Shown here piece after piece: positions 43,691 through 53,203 of a DNA stretch of 64,000 bases. The DNA lies in contig NZ_FOBU01000002.1 of NCBI RefSeq assembly GCF_900109915.1, positions 172,443-236,442 on the forward strand. The letters run 5' to 3'. This DNA comes from Luteibacter sp. UNCMF331Sha3.1 (GTDB lineage: Bacteria > Pseudomonadota > Gammaproteobacteria > Xanthomonadales > Rhodanobacteraceae). Made by a program: the position numbers and the translations under genes. The notes under the pieces are model-generated. The model had not been told where the DNA came from. It made no database searches and worked only from the letters and a program-made list of their open reading frames with translations. How positions within the stretch are numbered: the first letter of the stretch is position 1; each line of letters opens with the position of its first letter.

Positions 43691-45601
43691 TCAGACGGCC
43701 GCATGATGGACAGTCCACGCGGAAACCATTACCTCATGCAGACGCTCCGGCGAGACGGGTTTGAAGAGCACCTGCATGCTCTCCCGGTCGATGTTCCGGA
43801 GGAAGTCCCCACGCGTCTCGCCGGTGATCAGTACGCGCGCGAACGGCGGCGGGTCGCCCGGCCGGCGACGGTAATAGCGGTCGAGCAGGGCGATGACGTC
43901 CAGGCCGGTGCCCTCGCGTAGCCGGAGGTCCGAGATCACGATGTCCGGCGGCTGGATCCACTGGTGCACGGCCTCCATGGCCTGCTGGGCGTCTTCCGCC
44001 GTCATCACGTCGCAGCCCCAGCTGCCGAGGAGGTAGCTGATGCCGGCAAGGATGCTGGGTTCGTCGTCGATCACCAGCACGCGCATGCCCACGATGTCCC
44101 GCGGGATGCCCGGCGCGACCGTCGGCGCGGCCGGCGCCTCGACCACGCCCGGCTGCGCTTCCGGCAGCGTGAGGGAGAAGAGCGTGCCGCGGCTGGGTCG
44201 CGACCGGACGATGGCCTTCGTGCCTAGCAGGCCGGCAAGCTTCTGCACCGTGGAAAGCCCGAGCCCGAGACCGCGACGCGTGCCCTCGGGCCGGCCGGCT
44301 TCGGGGCCGCTCTCCACGCGATAGAACTCGTCGAAGATGTGCTGGAGGTGCTCCTGCGCGATACCGAGGCCCGTGTCCCACACGTCCACGCGCACGCCAC
44401 CGTCCTCGCGTCGGCGGGCACCCACCAGCACGCCGCCGCAGCGCGTGTAGCGCAGCGCGTTGCTCACGAGGTTGTTCAGGATGCGGGCGAGCATGGTGCG
44501 GTCCGCGCGCACCCACAGGTCGGTGGTGCGCACGACGAGGCGCAGGTCGTGCTGCTCGGCCACCATGCGGAAGTTGACGCTGACCTCTTCGAACACTTCG
44601 TCGAGCGGCACGTCGCGCACCACGGCCGGCATGGCGCCCGTCTCCAGGCGCGACAGGTCGAGCAGCTCGCCGAACAGGTGGTCGAGCGACTCGACGCATT
44701 CCTGGATGTGGGCGATCCGGTTCAGTCGCACGGGATCGTATTCGTCGACCGCGAGACCCGACGAGAAGAGCGTCAGGGCGTACAGCGGCTGGCGCAGATC
44801 GTGCGAGGCCGCGGCGAGGAAACGGGCCTTGGCGACGCTCGCCGCTTCGAGCGCCGCGTTCTTGCGCGCGAGTTCTTCCGTGGCCGCCACGATCTCGCGC
44901 TCCATGCCGATCTGCGCATGAAGCAGTTTCGACGCCGCGCCGTTGAAGCCGCGCTGGAGGTCGCCGATCTCCGTGTCGTCGGTGACGGGGACCACGACGG
45001 TGCGATCGCCGAGGCCGAGCTGGCGCACGGCGATCGCGAGATTGCGCAGCGGCGCGCTCAGCCAGCGCGCGGTCGACCAGCCGATGGTCACTGCGATCAG
45101 CAGGCTCAGCGCGAGCCAGATCAGGGCGTTGTGCAGGCTGGCGCGCTGGGCATCGATGGCGTCCTCGACGGTGACGTCGACGGTGACGGAACCCACGGCC
45201 CGGTGCGATGCCGGGTCCAGGATCTCGCGCGAGACGGTGAGCCCGTCCTCGTCGGACCCGACGGCACCGTTGACCCGATCGGCGACGATCTCGCCGTCGC
45301 GGTTGGTGATGCGTACCCGCGACACCTGCGGCAGCTGCACGATGGACTGCGCGATGCGTCCGAGTTCGCGGCGCTCGCCGGTGCGCAGGGCCTCGCCCGA
45401 GACGGTCGCCGCCTGCTGCGCAATGGCGTCCGCGGTGGAGCGGCCCATCTCGTGCAACGTTTCCATCTGATGGCGGGTGAGGAGGGTGACCAGAAGGATC
45501 GCGCTGATCGCGGTCGGCACGAGCGCGACACACGTCAGCCGCTGCACGAGCGACGTGCGACGCCAAACCTTTTCCAGCCATGGAGCGGTCACATCACGCA
45601 T
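43691..45601 (-). CDS. Hybrid sensor histidine kinase with C-terminal receiver
   Basis: A 636-residue inner-membrane kinase. Two membrane helices (about 24-44 and 159-180) flank a periplasmic sensor. HAMP (about 180-235) and a HisKA domain with a normal H-box (AAASHDLRQPLYALTLF) follow. The HATPase_c domain has LNNLVSNALRY, VWDTGLGIA and GLGLGLSTVQ. The receiver (about 505-630) has VLVIDDEPS, the Asp in IVISDLRLREG and the Lys in LFKPVSPE. It heads a leftward run with the NarL-type regulator, PhnD-like protein and second kinase. Confidence 0.93.
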   Translation of the reverse strand: MRDVTAPWLEKVWRRTSLVQRLTCVALVPTAISAILLVTLLTRHQMETLHEMGRSTADAIAQQAATVSGEALRTGERRELGRIAQSIVQLPQVSRVRITNRDGEIVADRVNGAVGSDEDGLTVSREILDPASHRAVGSVTVDVTVEDAIDAQRASLHNALIWLALSLLIAVTIGWSTARWLSAPLRNLAIAVRQLGLGDRTVVVPVTDDTEIGDLQRGFNGAASKLLHAQIGMEREIVAATEELARKNAALEAASVAKARFLAAASHDLRQPLYALTLFSSGLAVDEYDPVRLNRIAHIQECVESLDHLFGELLDLSRLETGAMPAVVRDVPLDEVFEEVSVNFRMVAEQHDLRLVVRTTDLWVRADRTMLARILNNLVSNALRYTRCGGVLVGARRREDGGVRVDVWDTGLGIAQEHLQHIFDEFYRVESGPEAGRPEGTRRGLGLGLSTVQKLAGLLGTKAIVRSRPSRGTLFSLTLPEAQPGVVEAPAAPTVAPGIPRDIVGMRVLVIDDEPSILAGISYLLGSWGCDVMTAEDAQQAMEAVHQWIQPPDIVISDLRLREGTGLDVIALLDRYYRRRPGDPPPFARVLITGETRGDFLRNIDRESMQVLFKPVSPERLHEVMVSAWTVHHAAV

Positions 45602-45675
45602 CGAAGTCCCCTGGCGCGGCGCCGTGGGGCGTTACGCGAGGCTTTAGCCTAGCGCAGATCGGCGTCGAGGAATGA

Positions 45676-46380
45676 TCACGGGCGGCGGTCCCGGCGGGCG
45701 CGGAGGGTCTTCACCGCGAGGGGCAGGAGGGTCAGCACCGCGAAGGCGCAGAGGGGCCAGAGGATCCGGCCGTCGAGGAACCGGGCGGCCGATACCGGCT
45801 CGTCTCCGCCGAACGTGGCGCCGAGCCCGGCCCCCACGGAGCTCTCCACGAACAGCGACACGGTGCCCCCGAGCCACGTGGCGCCCAGGAACAGCCACAC
45901 CGGGCAGCGGAGCCAGGCCAGCGCGACCGTCATGGCCCCCAATGGAACGACGGGCACGAAGCGAAGCGCGAGCGTGTAGCTCACCGGATGGGCGGCGAAG
46001 CCGTCGCGCAGCTTCCGGGCGAACGGCGGGGGCTCGCGGCCGCCGGGGCCGAAGGCGCGTCGGCTGGCCACGTAGAGAAGGAGCGAGCCGAGCACGAGCG
46101 CGACGGACGACAGCGCCGTGCCCTCGACCACGCCGAACAGCAGGCCGCCGGCCAGCACGATCACGATGGTGCCGGGGATCCCGGTGGCGATGGCGAGCGC
46201 GAGAACGCTGGCGTAGGCGGCGCGCGAGGCGACCGGGTGGGCGGCGATGCCGGAGCGGAGCATGCCTTCGTCGGCGAGCAACCGGTGGGGGTCGAAGCGG
46301 TCGAGCACGCCGCCGATCAGCAGGGCGGCGCCGCCGAGCAGCAGCACGCATAGCGGCAGCAGGGCGCGCCAGCGGTTCAC
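45676..46380 (-). CDS. TVP38/TMEM64 (VTT domain) membrane protein
   Basis: A 234-residue inner-membrane protein with about five hydrophobic segments. The VTT signature is visible: IPGTIVIVLAGGLLFGVVEG and LRFVPVVPLGAMTVALAW. It belongs to the same superfamily as DedA proteins, thought to move lipids or lipid carriers. It ends in a basic cytosolic tail (KTLRARRDRRP). It lies 16 bp after the deaminase gene, in the same direction, so they may be co-transcribed. Confidence 0.88.
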   Translation of the reverse strand: MNRWRALLPLCVLLLGGAALLIGGVLDRFDPHRLLADEGMLRSGIAAHPVASRAAYASVLALAIATGIPGTIVIVLAGGLLFGVVEGTALSSVALVLGSLLLYVASRRAFGPGGREPPPFARKLRDGFAAHPVSYTLALRFVPVVPLGAMTVALAWLRCPVWLFLGATWLGGTVSLFVESSVGAGLGATFGGDEPVSAARFLDGRILWPLCAFAVLTLLPLAVKTLRARRDRRP

Positions 46381-46396
46381 CTGGCGCGCCCGGCGA

Positions 46397-46953
46397 TCAA
46401 TACGCGACGCCCGATTCGCCGTAGCGGCGAAGTACGTCGCACGCGGCGTCCCGCAGGATGTCGCGGCGCACGGCGATGCCGCGGCGCTCCAGCTCGCCGA
46501 TCCAGTCGGCGGGCAGGGGGCCTTCGTCGAACGGCGTGAGTGCTTCCACGTCTTCCGATCGCGCGCCGATCAGCAGCTCGTCGATGCCGGCCCAGACCGT
46601 CGCGCCGTAGCACTGGCAGCACGGCTGCGAACTGGTGGCGAGCACGAAGCGGCTGCCGTCTTCGTTCAGACGGAATCGCTGCAGGCGCTGCTGCGCGGTC
46701 ATGTAGGCCATCATTTCGGCGTGCGCCACGGAGCACGTGTGCGGCACCACGCGGTTGGTGCCCACGGCCACGATGCGATCGGCGCCATCGAACACCACGG
46801 CGCCGAACGGGCCACCCGTGGCGGCGTCGATGTTGCGCGCCGACAGGTCGATGGCGAGGCCGACCTTGGCTTCGTCGCCGGCATAGGTCGCCGAGGTGTC
46901 GACGGCGTCGTGTACCCAGGCGGGAAGCGTCAGGTGGATCTGTGCGTAGAGCA

Positions 46954-46954
<1 letters not shown>
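46397..46954 (-). CDS. Cytidine/deoxycytidylate deaminase-family nucleoside deaminase
   Basis: A 185-residue zinc hydrolase with the core motifs HAEMMAY (catalytic Glu) and QPCCQCYG (PCxxC zinc ligands). FGAVVFDGADRIVAVGTNRV is typical of guanine-deaminase-like or tRNA-adenosine-deaminase-like members. Its ATG overlaps the glnS stop by one base (TGATG), so it is coupled to glnS. The substrate (free base or nucleoside) cannot be read from the sequence. Confidence 0.87.
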
Positions 46955-48681
<1,727 letters not shown>

Positions 48682-48769
48682 CGAAAGGACTCGGAAGAGT
48701 GGGGCGCGCAAACCGCCGAGTTTACCTCAAGGCTTGCCGAGCCGCCCTCGCGCGGGGTAGCGTGCAGCC

Positions 48770-49042
48770 ATGCGTATCGCCTACCACGCCGAGTCCCTCA
48801 TCGACGCCCACCTCGTGAAGGATGCGCTCGAGCGGGCGGAGATCCCGGCGTTCATCGCGGGCGAATTCCTCACCGGTGCGGTGGGGCAGCTGCCGGCCCG
48901 CGATTTCCTCGCCGTGATGGTGCCCGACGCCGCGGCCGAGGCCGCCGAGGGCATCGTTCGTATCGTCGATGCCCGGCTGGCCGAGGCGCGTGCCGCCGCG
49001 GCGGCGGACGACGACTTCGGCGCGGTGACCTTTCCGGCCTGA
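48770..49042 (+). CDS. DUF2007 domain protein
   Basis: A 90-residue cytosolic protein with the DUF2007 pattern: a YHAES...DAHLVKDALERAEIPAF start, then a Gly-rich turn and VMVPDAAAEAAEGIV. The Pfam family is described as putative signal-transducing and resembles GlnB-like folds. It is divergent from glnS and 31 bp upstream of apt. Function not known. Confidence 0.8.
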   Translation: MRIAYHAESLIDAHLVKDALERAEIPAFIAGEFLTGAVGQLPARDFLAVMVPDAAAEAAEGIVRIVDARLAEARAAAAADDDFGAVTFPA

Positions 49043-49073
49043 TACGCCGCGAACCCCTTTCCAGGATCTACCC

Positions 49074-49592
49074 ATGCAGGCCTTTCACGACCTCGTCCGC
49101 GACGTGCCGGACTTTCCGCGTCCCGGCATCATGTTCAAGGACATCACCCCGTTGCTGGCCGACGCCCGGGCCTTCGGCGCATGCATCGACGCGCTGTGCG
49201 AGCCGTGGCGCGGGCAGGGCATCGGCGCCGTCTGCGGCATCGAGTCCCGCGGCTTCATCTTCGGCGCGGCGATGGCGCGCGCACTCGACGCCGGCTTCGT
49301 GCCGCTGCGCAAGGCGGGCAAGCTGCCGCCGCCGGTCGTCGGCGTCGACTACGGTCTGGAGTACGGGCTGGACCGGCTGGAAATCGGCTCGAACGCGCTC
49401 TCGCCCGGCGAGCGCGTGCTGGTGGTCGACGACGTACTGGCCACCGGCGGCACGCTGGAGGCGGCGCGCCGCCTCGTCGAGCGGCTGGGCGCCGAGGTGA
49501 TGGGCGCCAGCGTGGTCATCGAGCTGGCCGTGCTCAACGGGCGCGGCAAGTGGCCCGCGCAGACGCCGCTGCACACCCTGCTGACTTACTGA
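49074..49592 (+). CDS. apt: Adenine phosphoribosyltransferase
   Basis: A 172-residue purine-salvage enzyme making AMP from adenine and PRPP. The PRPP loop VLVVDDVLATGGTL, the FPRPGIMFKDITPLL start and GIESRGFIFGAA are diagnostic. The end overlaps the convergent hypothetical gene by 7 bp. Confidence 0.96.
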   Translation: MQAFHDLVRDVPDFPRPGIMFKDITPLLADARAFGACIDALCEPWRGQGIGAVCGIESRGFIFGAAMARALDAGFVPLRKAGKLPPPVVGVDYGLEYGLDRLEIGSNALSPGERVLVVDDVLATGGTLEAARRLVERLGAEVMGASVVIELAVLNGRGKWPAQTPLHTLLTY

Positions 49593-50206
49593 TCGGAGGG
49601 CATGGTGCCGCTCGCGCCGGCGGCACCGATGGACTCCACCAGCACGATTTCGCAGCCGCCGGCGCCGGTGTCCTCGCGTGTCAGCGACGTATCCCAATGC
49701 CAGCCATCGTCGCGGCTGACGTCGACGAGAAACCCTTCCAGCCGCACGACCTCGCCCGGGCGGACCTCGCGAAGCGCCCTGGCCACCGTGTCGTTGGCCG
49801 GGATCATGTGCATGTTAGCGCTGGAGTCCTCGATCTCGTGGCGCGGAATCGGGTACTGGTCCGTGTACCAGTAATAGAACCGGTTCGACTGGGAGATACG
49901 GATGCGGTCGAGCACGCCCGTGTCGGACATGCGGCCCCAGCCCATGGCCAGGTCCGTCGGTGCGATCGGCGCGAGGTCGTCGAGCTGGTAGTCCTCGCGC
50001 GACAGCACGCGGCCCGTCATGGCGAACGCCGCGCGCGTGGTGAGGGAGAAATGCCCGCGGGTCAGCGTGGCCGCGTGATCCACGCTCTCCTGATCGGGCA
50101 CGCTGCCGGCGAGCACGCCGGGTGCGTTATGTACGGGGCGATGCTGCCACCAGGACAGGGCACCCCAGCCGCAGAGGAGCAGCAGTACGACGAGCCAGAC
50201 GCGCAT
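49586..50206 (-). CDS. Conserved hypothetical membrane-anchored protein
   Basis: A 206-residue protein not recognised. One N-terminal membrane helix (WLVVLLLLCGWGALSWW) suggests a periplasmic body. Noticeable segments are FAMTGRVLSREDYQLDDLAP, a Trp-rich YYWYTDQYP patch and a C-terminal GEVVRLEGFLVDVSRDDGWH, which looks like a small beta-barrel. It starts 1 bp after the oxyR stop and should be translated with it. A role in oxidative stress is possible only by association. Confidence 0.65.
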   Translation of the reverse strand: MRVWLVVLLLLCGWGALSWWQHRPVHNAPGVLAGSVPDQESVDHAATLTRGHFSLTTRAAFAMTGRVLSREDYQLDDLAPIAPTDLAMGWGRMSDTGVLDRIRISQSNRFYYWYTDQYPIPRHEIEDSSANMHMIPANDTVARALREVRPGEVVRLEGFLVDVSRDDGWHWDTSLTREDTGAGGCEIVLVESIGAAGASGTMPSDQ

Positions 50207-50207
50207 G

Positions 50208-51179
50208 TCACCGAACCGTCTTCGAAGAAGGAAGGCCAACGGCCGACGCGCCCTCGCGTTGACCCGAGGCCCACTCGTGGGTATCGAAGAGGCCGGCCGG
50301 CACGTCGCGGATCACCGCGGCCAGGGCCTGGAAGAACGGCGTCATCGCCGAGCTCTTCCGCCACAGCATCGCGATGCGACGGCTGGGCGCGGGCGCCTCG
50401 AAGGCCACGAGGCTCACGTTCGGCGACTGCGCCACGGGCGGTTTCACCGCGAGCGCAGGCAACAGCGTGATCCCGACGTTCGCCGACACCATCTGGCGCA
50501 GGGTCTCGAGGCTCGTGGCACGGAAGCCGGTCTTTTCGCCGGCGCCGGCGAGCTGGCAGACCTCGAGCGCCTGGTCGCGCAGGCAGTGCCCGTCTTCGAG
50601 CAGCAGAAGGTTCTGCTGCGACAGGTCGTCCATCCGCAGCACGCGCTGGTTCGCGAGCTCGTGGCTGCTGGGCACGGCGAGCACGAACGGTTCCTCGAAG
50701 AGGAATTCGGTGTGCAGCGAATCGTCGTGGACGGGGAGCGCCAGAATGCCGCAATCCAGCGTGCCCTCGCGCAGCATGTGCAGCACCTGTTCCGTCTTTT
50801 CCTCGCGCAGCAGCAGCTCGAGTCGCGGGAAGCGCTCGCCGAGGCGCGGAATCACGTGGGGCAGGAGGTACGGGCCGAGCGTGGGAAAGATGCCGAGCCG
50901 GATCGTGCCGGACTCCGGATCGCGCGTGCGCTGGGCGATCGACTTGATCTCGTCGATCTGCGAAAGCACCCCGCGCGCGCGGCGGGCGATTTCACGCCCC
51001 GTTTCCGTCAGCAGGACCTTGCGCGGGGTACGTTCCACGAGCGCGACGCCCAGTTCGTCTTCCAGCTTACGGATCTGCGTGGAAAGCGTGGGCTGGCTCA
51101 CGAAGCTCGCCTCGGCGGCCCGGCCAAAATGCCGGTGCTCCGCCAGGGCAACCAGATAGGACAAGTCACGCAGGTTCAT
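50208..51179 (-). CDS. oxyR: Hydrogen peroxide sensor OxyR (LysR family)
   Basis: A 323-residue activator. The N-terminal LysR helix-turn-helix (FGRAAEASFVSQPTLSTQI) is followed by a regulatory domain with the two redox cysteines Cys199 and Cys208 (GHCLRDQALEVC), at the same numbers as in E. coli OxyR. Peroxide joins them in a disulfide and switches target promoters on. It is divergent from ahpC with an OxyR box between them. The ATG at 51179 (MNLRDLSYLVALAEH) is the standard start. Confidence 0.96.
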   Translation of the reverse strand: MNLRDLSYLVALAEHRHFGRAAEASFVSQPTLSTQIRKLEDELGVALVERTPRKVLLTETGREIARRARGVLSQIDEIKSIAQRTRDPESGTIRLGIFPTLGPYLLPHVIPRLGERFPRLELLLREEKTEQVLHMLREGTLDCGILALPVHDDSLHTEFLFEEPFVLAVPSSHELANQRVLRMDDLSQQNLLLLEDGHCLRDQALEVCQLAGAGEKTGFRATSLETLRQMVSANVGITLLPALAVKPPVAQSPNVSLVAFEAPAPSRRIAMLWRKSSAMTPFFQALAAVIRDVPAGLFDTHEWASGQREGASAVGLPSSKTVR

Positions 51180-51203
51180 GGCGACAGGCTCGGCGATGAT
51201 GCA

Positions 51204-51240
51204 ATAGCCACAGCCTATCACAATCATGTCCACAATCGAT
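51204..51240. promoter_or_regulatory. OxyR binding site
   Basis: ATAG-N7-CTAT (51204-51218, exact), a 7-base spacer, then ATGT-N7-CGAT (51226-51240, two mismatches). This is the four-element 37-bp pattern known for tetrameric OxyR. It lies 25 bp from the oxyR ATG and ends immediately before the ahpC -35 element, allowing self-control and ahpC activation. Confidence 0.8.
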
Positions 51241-51269
51241 TTGGAATATATGGACCGGGCGGCTAAGCT
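51241..51269 (+). promoter_or_regulatory. ahpC promoter candidate
   Basis: TTGGAA, 17 bases, TAAGCT, 66 bp before the ahpC ATG. It directly abuts the OxyR site, as expected for an OxyR-activated promoter. Confidence 0.55.
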
Positions 51270-51335
51270 TAACCATCAGTCGCGCCGAGAAGCGCGCCAA
51301 CGCCTACCACCCAACCCTCAACGGAGAGTCGTAAC

Positions 51336-51884
51336 ATGCTGAGCATCGGCGATAAGTTCCCGCAGTTCAACCTCAAGGCCGTCGCTGGCGGCCCGCTGGC
51401 CAACAAGATCGAAGACGCCTTCACGGACATCACCGACAAGTCGTACGAGGGCAAGTGGAAGCTCGTCTTCTTCTACCCGAAGGACTTCACCTTCGTGTGC
51501 CCGACCGAGATCAAGGGCTTCAGCGACCTGAACGAACAGTTCGCCGACCGTGACTGCCAGATCCTGGCCGCCTCCACCGATTCCGAGTTCGTCCACCGCG
51601 CCTGGCGCATGGACCACGCCGACCTGAAGGACCTCAAGTTCCCGATGCTCGCGGACATCAAGAAGGACCTGACCACGGCGCTCGGCATCCTGACCGACGA
51701 CGGCGTCGCCCAGCGCGCGACGTTCCTGGTCGACCCGAACGGCGACATCCAGTTCGCCTACGTGACCGCCGGTTCGGTCGGCCGCAACCCGGACGAAGTG
51801 CTGCGCGTCCTCGACGCCCTGCAGACCGACGAGCTGTGCGCCTGCAACTGGAAGGCCGGCGAAGAGACCCTCAAGGTCGCCTAA
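51336..51884 (+). CDS. ahpC: Alkyl hydroperoxide reductase AhpC (peroxiredoxin)
   Basis: A 182-residue cytosolic 2-Cys peroxiredoxin. The peroxidatic Cys55 sits in FTFVCPTE; the resolving region has Cys168 and Cys170 (ELCACNW). It reduces hydrogen peroxide and organic hydroperoxides. Size and the extra C-terminal Cys match the AhpC type that uses AhpD rather than AhpF; ahpD is the next gene and no ahpF is present. Controlled by OxyR, and followed by a terminator. Confidence 0.96.
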   Translation: MLSIGDKFPQFNLKAVAGGPLANKIEDAFTDITDKSYEGKWKLVFFYPKDFTFVCPTEIKGFSDLNEQFADRDCQILAASTDSEFVHRAWRMDHADLKDLKFPMLADIKKDLTTALGILTDDGVAQRATFLVDPNGDIQFAYVTAGSVGRNPDEVLRVLDALQTDELCACNWKAGEETLKVA

Positions 51885-51948
51885 GCGCCAATTGGTCGTA
51901 AGTCCCTCGCCGCGACCCTCCCTCCCCCCGCGCGGCGCGGGCAGCCCG

Positions 51949-51981
51949 AGGGCGGTGAAGTCCGCTTCACCGCCCTTTTCT
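51949..51981 (+). terminator. Intrinsic terminator after ahpC
   Basis: AGGGCGGTGAAG-TCCG-CTTCACCGCCCT followed by TTTCTT. It separates ahpC from ahpD and would let ahpC be made in excess. Confidence 0.88.
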
Positions 51982-52078
51982 TGAACTCCCCCCGACACCT
52001 GCGCGTGTCCCGCGTGAACCGGTGCCCATGCGCCGAGACATTCCGCGCCTCATTCCCATCGAACAACAAGGTGCATCC

Positions 52079-52621
52079 ATGAGCGTCGCCGATCTCCGCA
52101 GTCTGCTTCCCGAATACGCCAAGGACCTCAAGCTCAACCTCGACTCCGTGCTGAGCGAAGCGGGCGCGCCCGGCCTCAACAAGGCGCAGATCGCGATGAT
52201 CGCGCTGGGCTCCGCGTTTTCCGCCCGCTACAAGCCGCTGACCGAAGCGATCGCCGCGTTCGCCGCCGAGCACGCCACGCCGGAGCAGCTGACCGCCGCG
52301 AAGGGTTCGGCCGCGATCATGGGCATGAACAACATCTACTACCGCTTCCAGCACCTGGTCAGCCATCCGGAATACGAGACCATGCCGGCGAAGCTGCGCA
52401 TGAACGTGATCGGCGCCTACAAGGGTGACGCGAAGAACGATTTCGAGCTCGTCTCGCTCGCCGTGTCCGCCGTCAACGGTTGCGGCATGTGCATCGACTC
52501 GCACGACAAGGTCCTGCGCGATGGCGGCATCAGCGTGCAGGCGATCCAGAGCGCGGTGCGCATCGCCTCGGTGATCCACGCCGTGGCCGTGGTGCTCGAG
52601 CAGGCCGAAGCGGCCGGTTGA
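52079..52621 (+). CDS. ahpD: Alkylhydroperoxidase AhpD (carboxymuconolactone decarboxylase fold)
   Basis: A 180-residue all-helical protein with the CxxC-xxx-H active site at Cys135, Cys138 and His142 (NGCGMCIDSHDK). It re-reduces AhpC, as known from mycobacteria. The ATG at 52079 with AAGGTG upstream is preferred over the longer frame starting at 52022. Followed by a short palindromic repeat and a terminator. Confidence 0.94.
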   Translation: MSVADLRSLLPEYAKDLKLNLDSVLSEAGAPGLNKAQIAMIALGSAFSARYKPLTEAIAAFAAEHATPEQLTAAKGSAAIMGMNNIYYRFQHLVSHPEYETMPAKLRMNVIGAYKGDAKNDFELVSLAVSAVNGCGMCIDSHDKVLRDGGISVQAIQSAVRIASVIHAVAVVLEQAEAAG

Positions 52622-52640
52622 GGCAATCCTCAATCGCCCG

Positions 52641-52668
52641 GGTGGGAGCCAGCAGGCTGGCTCCCACC
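52641..52668. repeat. 28-bp short form of the palindromic repeat
   Basis: Identical in sequence to the copy at 12426-12453 and likewise placed between a gene end (ahpD) and an intrinsic terminator. Confidence 0.9.
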
Positions 52669-52675
52669 GAAACGG

Positions 52676-52700
52676 AAAGGCCGCGTTTAACGCGGCCTTT
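52676..52700 (+). terminator. Intrinsic terminator after ahpD
   Basis: AAAGGCCGCG-TTTAA-CGCGGCCTTT, a 10-bp stem ending in T residues, 55 bp after the ahpD stop. Confidence 0.85.
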
Positions 52701-52749
52701 CTGCGTTCTGGGCCACCCTCGCACCCACCACACGAGGGAGGGTCGCACC

Positions 52750-53109
52750 ATGAGTTACGTCGATGGTTTCGTCGCACCGGTTCCGCTCGATCGCCTGGGC
52801 GACTACAAGAAGATGGCACGCAAGGCGGGCAAGATCTGGATGGAACTCGGGGCGCTCGCCTATTCGGAATGCGTCGCCGACGACGTCAAACCCGGCAAGG
52901 TCACCTCTTTCCCGCAGTCGGTGAAACTGAAGGAGGGGGAGGTCGTGGTGTTCTCCTGGATCGTCTACCGGAACCGCCGCGACCGCGACCGGATCATGAA
53001 GAAAATCATGGCGGATCCACGACTTGCGGAGTACTCGGACCCCAAGAACCTTCCCTTCGACGGCAAGCGCATGTTCTTCGGCGGGTTCAAGCCGATCGTG
53101 GAGTTCTGA
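52750..53109 (+). CDS. DUF1428 family protein
   Basis: A 119-residue cytosolic protein matching the DUF1428 (YbaA-like) pattern: MSYVDGFVAPVP at the start, GALAYSECVADDV, FSWIVYRNRRDRDRI and a C-terminal RMFFGGFKPIVEF. The fold is dimeric alpha/beta-barrel-like in related structures; no reaction is known. GGGAGGGTCGC gives a good ribosome site. Confidence 0.87.
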   Translation: MSYVDGFVAPVPLDRLGDYKKMARKAGKIWMELGALAYSECVADDVKPGKVTSFPQSVKLKEGEVVVFSWIVYRNRRDRDRIMKKIMADPRLAEYSDPKNLPFDGKRMFFGGFKPIVEF

Positions 53110-53203
53110 CGCGGCGCAGCGTGGGCAGTGTGTCTTCTGGCACTGTGTCGGAAGTCACACTGTTCGCAGGATGCGGGTTCACCCACAGGGAGTCCCACCT
53201 GCC

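Noticed and set aside
52022-52078. Upstream ATG start for ahpD
   Set aside because: The extra residues are not part of the family and the ATG at 52079 has the better ribosome site.
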